This document shows positions 59,168-64,000 of a DNA stretch of 64,000 bases, piece by piece. The notes below the pieces were generated by a model. The model was given only the letters and a program-made list of their open reading frames with translations. It searched no databases and had not been told where the DNA came from. The DNA is from an uncultured Roseobacter sp. (lineage in GTDB: Bacteria; Pseudomonadota; Alphaproteobacteria; Rhodobacterales; Rhodobacteraceae), in contig NZ_CANLNE010000002.1 in the NCBI RefSeq assembly GCF_947492555.1, positions 363,501-427,500 of the forward strand, written 5' to 3'. A program made the position numbers and the translations under genes. Position 1 is the first letter of the stretch. Each line of letters starts with the position of its first letter.

Positions 59168-59763
59168 TGTTCAAGATCTCCACGCAACGTCAGATAGGAA
59201 AGCAATTCCAATAAGGGCAGCCCGAGCACGTTGAAATAGTCGCCTTCAATCCGGGTGAAAAGCCGCACGCCTTCCTCCTCCAGTTTATAGGCACCCACCG
59301 CGTGCTGAATGCTGTCCCAATTGCGCGCAACATAACCCTTGATGAAATCATCCGACGCATCCCGCATGCGCAACCGAACCTGACCCACATGGCGCCAGAT
59401 CGGTTTACCTGCCTCGCAGATCACTGCCGCCGACAATAACATGTGGCGGTCGTTCCGCAGGGAGCGCAACTGCGCCTCCGCCTCGTCGGGCGTGCCGGGT
59501 TTCGCCAACAGGGTGCCCTTGTGGTCCAACACTTGATCACATCCCAAAACCAAGGCTTCGGGATGCTTTTCACTCACCTTGCGCGCCTTCATTTCCGCCA
59601 GCGCATCGGCGATATCACGGGGCGGGGCCTCTTCGGCCAGCAAGGCATCACGCATCATTTCCTCATCTACGCGGGCGGGCTGCACGGTGAAGTCAACCGC
59701 CGCCTGCCGCAGCAGCTGCGCTCTTATTTGAGAATTGGACGCCAGGATCAGGTGCCGGGACAT
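59164..59763 (-). CDS. Maf-family nucleotide pyrophosphatase (YceF-like)
   Basis: Maf proteins hydrolyse non-canonical or modified nucleoside triphosphates. The 199-aa protein starts LILASNSQIRAQLLRQA, has LGCDQVLDHKGTLLAKP, and later NRDH-region residues. The CDQ form is that of the YceF (7-methyl-GTP) subgroup rather than the dTTP/UTP YhdE subgroup. It is the first gene of maf-aroE-coaE-dnaQ, transcribed away from the putative origin, and a CtrA motif lies 23-37 bp upstream of its start. Confidence 0.92.
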   Translation of the reverse strand: MSRHLILASNSQIRAQLLRQAAVDFTVQPARVDEEMMRDALLAEEAPPRDIADALAEMKARKVSEKHPEALVLGCDQVLDHKGTLLAKPGTPDEAEAQLRSLRNDRHMLLSAAVICEAGKPIWRHVGQVRLRMRDASDDFIKGYVARNWDSIQHAVGAYKLEEEGVRLFTRIEGDYFNVLGLPLLELLSYLTLRGDLEQ

Positions 59764-59785
59764 GTGGGTAAGCCTGTGAACAAGG

Positions 59786-59800
59786 TTAAGGATTTCTTAA
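59786..59800 (+). promoter_or_regulatory. Consensus CtrA-binding motif in the putative oriC
   Basis: TTAAGGATTTCTTAA is an exact TTAA-N7-TTAA. In Caulobacter, CtrA bound at such sites in oriC represses replication. Here it is also 23 bp from the maf start codon, so either replication or maf transcription could be the target. Confidence 0.6.
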
Positions 59801-59908
59801 TATGTTCTTCTGGGCAAAACAGCGTGATCCTGCAAGGAAAAGCTATCCTGTGGGAATTCCAGAATAGCGCAAGAAATGCCCCTATGCGGAAAAGGACAAC
59901 GCCCAAGG

Positions 59909-59917
59909 TGTGTATAA
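59909..59917 (-). promoter_or_regulatory. DnaA box in the putative oriC
   Basis: Read on the minus strand this is TTATACACA, an exact match to TTATNCACA. It is the only perfect match in the gap and lies about 55-100 bp from the AT-rich segment. Confidence 0.65.
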
Positions 59918-60166
59918 GCAGGTTTTGGCGAAAATATGCACAAGCTTATCCCGCCATCAATCCAACGAAAAACTTTTCAAGATATTGTTTATAAATAGAT
60001 AAATTATAAATCTGAGGTTCTCATCCGCGGAGGAAAACTGTTCTCCCCAAGCGGATAAGGACAGGCAAAACCGCATAATCCACAGATATGAGATACCCTA
60101 CAAAATCATCATCCTTTTATCTTTCTTTTATTATTAATAAGAGGAGCAAACGGATCGGAGTTCTCA

Positions 60167-60616
60167 ATGTCGGACCTGCTCGCCCTTGCCTATCCATGGA
60201 CGAAGGCATTTCACATCATGGCAGTGATCGCCTGGATGGCAGGTCTGTTCTATCTTCCCCGTCTCTTTGTCTACCACGCGGAACAGGTCGGACAAAGCGG
60301 AGAGACCCATGATCTCTTTCAGACCATGGAATTGAAACTGCTGCGGGTGATCATGAACCCGGCGATGATCGCCACCTGGATCCTGGGTCTCTGTCTGGTT
60401 TTCACACCCGGGGTTGTCGACTGGTCGGCGATTTGGCCCTGGACCAAGATGGCAGGTGTGCTGGCCATGACATGGTTTCACCATTGGCTGGGATTGCGGC
60501 GCAAGGATTTCATGCGAGGCGAGAACAAGCTGACCGGACGACAGTACCGGCTGATGAACGAGGTGCCGACCCTGTTGATGGTGCTGATTGTCCTCTCGGT
60601 GGTTGTGCGGTTCTGA
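60167..60616 (+). CDS. hemJ: Protoporphyrinogen IX oxidase, HemJ type
   Basis: HemJ oxidises protoporphyrinogen IX to protoporphyrin IX in haem synthesis. The 149-aa membrane protein has about four helices, the conserved His in KAFHIMAVIAWMAGLFYLPRLFVYH, TMELKLLRVIMNPAMIATW, and HHWLGLRRKDF. GGAG precedes the ATG. It is the first gene to the right of the putative origin. Confidence 0.95.
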   Translation: MSDLLALAYPWTKAFHIMAVIAWMAGLFYLPRLFVYHAEQVGQSGETHDLFQTMELKLLRVIMNPAMIATWILGLCLVFTPGVVDWSAIWPWTKMAGVLAMTWFHHWLGLRRKDFMRGENKLTGRQYRLMNEVPTLLMVLIVLSVVVRF

Positions 60617-60621
60617 ATCAA

Positions 60622-60650
60622 TTGACTCACCCGGCCTGCGCGCCTATGTA
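60622..60650 (+). promoter_or_regulatory. Candidate sigma-70 promoter of rho
   Basis: TTGACT (60622-60627) and TATGTA (60645-60650) are separated by 17 nt, in the gap between hemJ and rho, about 90 bp before the rho start codon. Confidence 0.65.
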
Positions 60651-60742
60651 CCCAGCACCACCCCGTCCGGGGATGGCGCAGACCTGACATTCCAAATTTA
60701 CATCAGCCGGCAGTTTTGCTGCGGCTGATCACGGGTATTTCC

Positions 60743-62050
60743 ATGACCACTGACATGACCGACACACCTTCTGTCCCTGAAACGCTCGAGACGCTGAACC
60801 TCGCGGATCTGAAGCGCAAAAGCCCCAAGGACCTTTTGTCCATGGCGGAAGATCTGGAGATTGAAAACGCCTCCACCATGCGCAAGGGCGAGATGATGTT
60901 CCAGATCCTGCGCGAACGTGCGGATGAGGGCTGGGAAATCTCCGGGGACGGCGTGCTCGAAGTGCTGCAGGACGGGTTCGGGTTTCTGCGGTCTCCCGAG
61001 GCGAATTATCTGCCGGGCCCCGATGATATTTACGTCTCGCCTGAAATGATCCGCAAATTCTCCCTGCGCACAGGCGATACCATCGAAGGGGTGATCAAGG
61101 CCCCCGACGACAATGAGCGGTATTTTGGCCTGCTGGATGTCACGCAGATCAATTTCGAAGAGCCTGAAAAAGCGCGTCACAAGGTGGCTTTTGAAAACCT
61201 CACACCGCTTTACCCGGATGAGCGTCTGACGATGGAAACCGACGACCCGACGGTCAAGGATCGGTCTTCGCGGATCATTGACCTGGTGGCTCCGATCGGG
61301 AAAGGCCAGCGGTCGCTGATCGTGGCGCCGCCGCGGACGGGTAAAACCGTTCTGCTGCAGAACATCGCCAATTCCATCGAACGCAACCACCCGGAATGCT
61401 ATCTGATCGTGCTGCTCATCGACGAACGGCCCGAAGAGGTGACGGACATGCAGCGCTCGGTGAAGGGGGAGGTTGTCTCCTCCACCTTCGATGAACCGGC
61501 AACGCGCCACGTGGCCGTCTCGGATATGGTGATCGAAAAAGCCAAACGTCTCGTCGAACACAAGCGCGATGTGGTGATCCTGCTCGATTCCATCACGCGT
61601 CTGGGCCGGGCGTTCAACACGGTTGTACCGTCGTCGGGCAAGGTTTTGACCGGTGGTGTGGACGCCAATGCCTTGCAACGCCCCAAGCGGTTCTTTGGCG
61701 CAGCCCGGAACATCGAAGAGGGCGGTTCGCTCACCATCATCGCCACAGCGCTGATCGACACTGGCAGCCGGATGGACGAGGTGATCTTTGAAGAATTCAA
61801 AGGCACGGGTAACTCCGAAATCGTTCTGGATCGCAAGATCGCCGACAAGCGCGTCTTCCCGGCGATGGACATCCTGAAATCTGGCACCCGGAAAGAGGAT
61901 CTGCTTGTCGATAAGATCGATCTGCAGAAAACCTTTGTGCTGCGCCGTATTCTCAATCCGATGGGCACAACGGATGCGATTGAATTCCTGATCTCGAAAC
62001 TGAAACAGACCAAGACGAATTCGGATTTCTTCGACTCCATGAATACGTAG
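60743..62050 (+). CDS. rho: Transcription termination factor Rho
   Basis: Rho is the hexameric RNA helicase that ends transcripts. It has the N-terminal helix bundle ([20 protein letters not shown]), the RNA-binding cold-shock-like domain ([30 protein letters not shown]), Walker A ([13 protein letters not shown]), Walker B ([15 protein letters not shown]) and the R loop. The ATG at 60743 (435 aa) follows GGGT; an in-frame TTG at 60716 is less likely. Confidence 0.97.
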   Translation: MTTDMTDTPSVPETLETLNLADLKRKSPKDLLSMAEDLEIENASTMRKGEMMFQILRERADEGWEISGDGVLEVLQDGFGFLRSPEANYLPGPDDIYVSPEMIRKFSLRTGDTIEGVIKAPDDNERYFGLLDVTQINFEEPEKARHKVAFENLTPLYPDERLTMETDDPTVKDRSSRIIDLVAPIGKGQRSLIVAPPRTGKTVLLQNIANSIERNHPECYLIVLLIDERPEEVTDMQRSVKGEVVSSTFDEPATRHVAVSDMVIEKAKRLVEHKRDVVILLDSITRLGRAFNTVVPSSGKVLTGGVDANALQRPKRFFGAARNIEEGGSLTIIATALIDTGSRMDEVIFEEFKGTGNSEIVLDRKIADKRVFPAMDILKSGTRKEDLLVDKIDLQKTFVLRRILNPMGTTDAIEFLISKLKQTKTNSDFFDSMNT

Positions 62051-62079
62051 CTTATTGTTTAATTACAGTGGGTTAACAT

Positions 62080-63366
62080 ATGAATACGATTTATGCACTG
62101 GCGTCGGCACAAGGCCGGGCCGGGGTGTCGGTGATCCGGATATCCGGTCCATCAGCGATCTCCGCGGGTAAATCACTGGCTGGGACCTTGCCGGAGCCAC
62201 GAAAGGCCGCCACCCGTATCTTGCGAGACAACAGTGGCGAGGTCCTCGACCATGCGCTGGTTATCCGCTTCGAAGGGCCGCACAGCTTCACCGGGGAAGA
62301 TGTGATTGAGCTGCACGTGCATGGTAGCATTTCCGTGGTGCAGGCGGTCTTGGCCGAGCTTGGTGTGCAGGATGACCTGCGTCTGGCCGAACCGGGTGAG
62401 TTTACACGGCGCGCGCTGGAAAACGGCAAGCTGGATCTTGCGCAGGTCGAAGGTCTTGCCGACCTCATTGATGCGGAGACCGAGGCGCAGCGCAAACAGG
62501 CTGTCCGTGTTTTTTCCGGTGCATTGGGAGACCGCGTTGAAAGTTGGCGAAGCAAGCTGATCCGCAGTGCAGCGTTGCTTGAAGCCACGATAGATTTTGC
62601 TGATGAAGATGTTCCCGTGGACGTAAGTCCTGAAGTTCTGGACTTGCTGGGACAGGTCAAGAGCGACCTGGAAAGCGAAATCGCCGGAACCTTTGTGGCG
62701 GAACGTATTCGGCTGGGGTTTGAGGTTGCTTTGGTAGGGCCGCCAAACGCGGGTAAATCAACCTTGCTCAACCGGTTGGCCGGGCGCGATGCGGCAATCA
62801 CGTCAGATATCGCTGGCACCACCCGTGACGTCATCGAAGTTCGTATGGATCTGAAAGGTTTGCCCGTTACATTTTTGGATACGGCAGGCCTTCGGGACAG
62901 CGAGGACGAAATCGAATCCATCGGTGTTGCGCGCGCTGTAGAGCGTGCAAAGTCAGCGGATCTGCGCGTTTTTCTTGCCATGCCCGGCGAAGAGTTAATG
63001 TTGTCGCCGGTCGAGGGCGACTTGGTTTTACACGCCAAGGCCGATTTGGTCGATACGGCTGAGAATGGCATATCTGGCAGAACCGGCGCCGGTGTTTCGG
63101 AGCTTGTGGATCGCATTCAGCACACCTTGCAGCAGCGCACGGCCGGAGCGGGCCTTGCGACGCATGCGCGGCATCGGCTGGCAATGGAACGGGCGGGAAG
63201 TGCCCTTGATCAGGCTTTGGATATCGTCGGGCAGGGACCAGAACAGTATGATATAGCGGCAGAAGAGCTTCGGAGTGCGATTCGAGCTTTGGAAGCGCTG
63301 GTGGGGCGTATTGACGTCGAAAACCTGTTGGACGAAGTATTCTCGAGTTTTTGCTTGGGCAAGTAG
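62080..63366 (+). CDS. mnmE: tRNA uridine-5-carboxymethylaminomethyl modification GTPase
   Basis: MnmE with MnmG modifies U34 of several tRNAs. The 428-aa protein has the folate-binding N-terminal domain ([23 protein letters not shown]), a helical domain, an inserted GTPase domain with G1 ([14 protein letters not shown]), G2 (DIAGTTRD) and G3 (DTAGLRD), and the C-terminal CLGK cysteine motif. The gene mnmG starts within 14 bp of its stop. Confidence 0.97.
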   Translation: MNTIYALASAQGRAGVSVIRISGPSAISAGKSLAGTLPEPRKAATRILRDNSGEVLDHALVIRFEGPHSFTGEDVIELHVHGSISVVQAVLAELGVQDDLRLAEPGEFTRRALENGKLDLAQVEGLADLIDAETEAQRKQAVRVFSGALGDRVESWRSKLIRSAALLEATIDFADEDVPVDVSPEVLDLLGQVKSDLESEIAGTFVAERIRLGFEVALVGPPNAGKSTLLNRLAGRDAAITSDIAGTTRDVIEVRMDLKGLPVTFLDTAGLRDSEDEIESIGVARAVERAKSADLRVFLAMPGEELMLSPVEGDLVLHAKADLVDTAENGISGRTGAGVSELVDRIQHTLQQRTAGAGLATHARHRLAMERAGSALDQALDIVGQGPEQYDIAAEELRSAIRALEALVGRIDVENLLDEVFSSFCLGK

Positions 63367-63371
63367 CGGAG

Positions 63372-63387
63372 TGTTTCACGTGAAACA
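63372..63387. promoter_or_regulatory. parS, ParB-binding site
   Basis: TGTTTCACGTGAAACA is a perfect 16-bp palindrome identical to the bacterial chromosomal parS consensus. It overlaps the mnmG start codon: one half lies between the Shine-Dalgarno and the GTG and the other half in the coding sequence. It is about 3.2 kb from the putative oriC, the usual place. Confidence 0.92.
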
Positions 63388-64000
63388 TTTTGATGTTGTG
63401 ATCATCGGTGGTGGGCATGCAGGCTGTGAGGCCGCACATGCATCCGCCCGCATGGGGGCAAACACAGCCCTGATTACACTATCCGAAGACGGGATCGGCG
63501 CGATGTCCTGCAACCCGGCCATTGGCGGGCTGGGAAAGGGCCACCTCGTGCGGGAAATTGATGCGCTTGATGGGGTGATGGGCCGCGTCGCAGACAAAGC
63601 GGGCATCCAGTTTCGTCTGCTGAACCGACGAAAGGGTCCGGCCGTGCAGGGTCCGAGGGCGCAATCGGACCGGCTAATCTACCGAACTGAAATGCTTGCG
63701 GAAGTCAAAGTACAGCCGAACCTAAGCATTTTGACAGGAGAGGTTGTTGACTTTCTGATGGACGGTCCGCGCGTTATTGGCGTTCGGTTGCAGGACGACA
63801 GCGAGGTCAAGGCGACGTCTGTTGTGCTCACCACGGGTACGTTTTTGCGGGGGGTTATCCATATTGGGGATGTCTCGCGCTCAGGCGGCCGCATGGGCGA
63901 GAAGGCGTCTGTAAAACTTGCGGAGCGGATTGACTCCTTTGAATTACCGCTTGGACGGCTGAAAACCGGAACACCACCGCGGTTGGATGGAAAATCCATT
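63380..64000 (+). CDS. mnmG: tRNA uridine-5-carboxymethylaminomethyl modification enzyme MnmG, 3'-truncated by the window edge
   Basis: MnmG is the FAD-dependent partner of MnmE. About 207 residues are present: the FAD-binding [43 protein letters not shown] and [13 protein letters not shown]. The GTG at 63380 has GGAG 8 nt upstream; an in-frame GTG at 63371 would add three residues (giving VFHVKHFD), but its Shine-Dalgarno would be too close. The parS palindrome runs through this start. The gene continues beyond 64000. Confidence 0.95.
   Translation, partial: MKHFDVVIIGGGHAGCEAAHASARMGANTALITLSEDGIGAMSCNPAIGGLGKGHLVREIDALDGVMGRVADKAGIQFRLLNRRKGPAVQGPRAQSDRLIYRTEMLAEVKVQPNLSILTGEVVDFLMDGPRVIGVRLQDDSEVKATSVVLTTGTFLRGVIHIGDVSRSGGRMGEKASVKLAERIDSFELPLGRLKTGTPPRLDGKSI

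Larger units (their letters stand above)
59764..60166. other. Putative chromosomal replication origin (oriC)
   Basis: This 403-bp gap is the most AT-rich intergenic stretch in the window and has no gene. It contains a perfect DnaA box (TTATACACA on the minus strand, 59917-59909); one-mismatch boxes at 59775-59783, 59934-59942 and 60076-60084; a 40-bp segment at 59971-60010 with only five G/C, fit for unwinding; a perfect CtrA motif; and inverted copies of ATCCGC (60023-60028 and 60051-60056). It lies between divergent maf and hemJ, in the alphaproteobacterial origin neighbourhood, with parS nearby. Confidence 0.75.

Noticed and set aside
62060-62078. Second CtrA-like pair of TTAA before mnmE
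   Set aside because: The two TTAA half-sites are 10 nt apart rather than 7, so it does not fit the motif.

Overview
This window looks like a continuous piece of chromosome from a Rhodobacterales alphaproteobacterium, most likely of the Roseobacter clade. The evidence is a GC-rich, gene-dense sequence with many 4-bp ATGA overlaps, the RegB/SenC/RegA redox cluster, AddAB recombination genes, an alphaproteobacterial Mic60 beside hemY and hemD, the maf-aroE-coaE-dnaQ-secB block, and hemJ-rho-mnmE-mnmG beside a parS site. I see no insertion sequence, prophage, CRISPR array, rRNA or tRNA.

Layout. 1-5.2 kb: the end of a metallophosphatase, a threonine-degradation operon (kbl-tdh plus a small membrane protein), and a XRE-cupin regulator divergent from a thiolase. 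5.3-10.7 kb: ubiB, ubiE, mutM, an enoyl-CoA hydratase and an orphan PAS histidine kinase. 10.8-18.5 kb: rpsT, then the replication block dnaA-dnaN-recF-(LysE exporter)-gyrB. 18.5-24.5 kb: a second enoyl-CoA hydratase, a fatty acid desaturase divergent from a XRE regulator, a thioesterase, and a copA-cueR copper operon with a typical MerR-type promoter. 24.5-31.4 kb: hemY-mic60-hemD on the minus strand, divergent from tsaD-gpsA-yciI-EVE. 31.6-36 kb: small conserved proteins, ahcY, an HD hydrolase and a GNAT enzyme, closed by a perfect 25-bp inverted repeat. 36-38.8 kb: regA, senC and regB. 38.8-49.3 kb: a kinase-less, DivL-like PAS protein preceded by a consensus CtrA box, then tsaE-amgK-murU-addB-addA-trxA. 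49.4-53.7 kb: hslV-(membrane protein)-hslU and an MFS transporter. 53.6-59.8 kb: smr-mltA-tim44, fxsA, secB and dnaQ-coaE-aroE-maf. 59.8-60.2 kb: a very AT-rich gap that I interpret as the chromosome origin. 60.2-64 kb: hemJ, rho, mnmE and the start of mnmG, with a perfect ParB-binding parS palindrome across the mnmG start.

The most interesting signal is the link between cell cycle and replication. The putative origin contains a perfect TTAA-N7-TTAA CtrA motif, a perfect DnaA box and an AT-rich unwinding segment. The only other perfect CtrA motif I found lies just upstream of the DivL-like gene, whose full-length relatives control CtrA phosphorylation. parS is about 3.2 kb from the origin, while dnaA and its partners are about 48 kb away on the same arm. 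Other points of note are a Tdh that has lost all four structural-zinc cysteines and a membrane-protein gene wedged between hslV and hslU with overlaps on both sides.

Start codons were moved from the longest reading frame where a Shine-Dalgarno sequence, operon overlap or family N-terminus supported it. All function calls come from reading the sequence and recalling family motifs; no database search was run.
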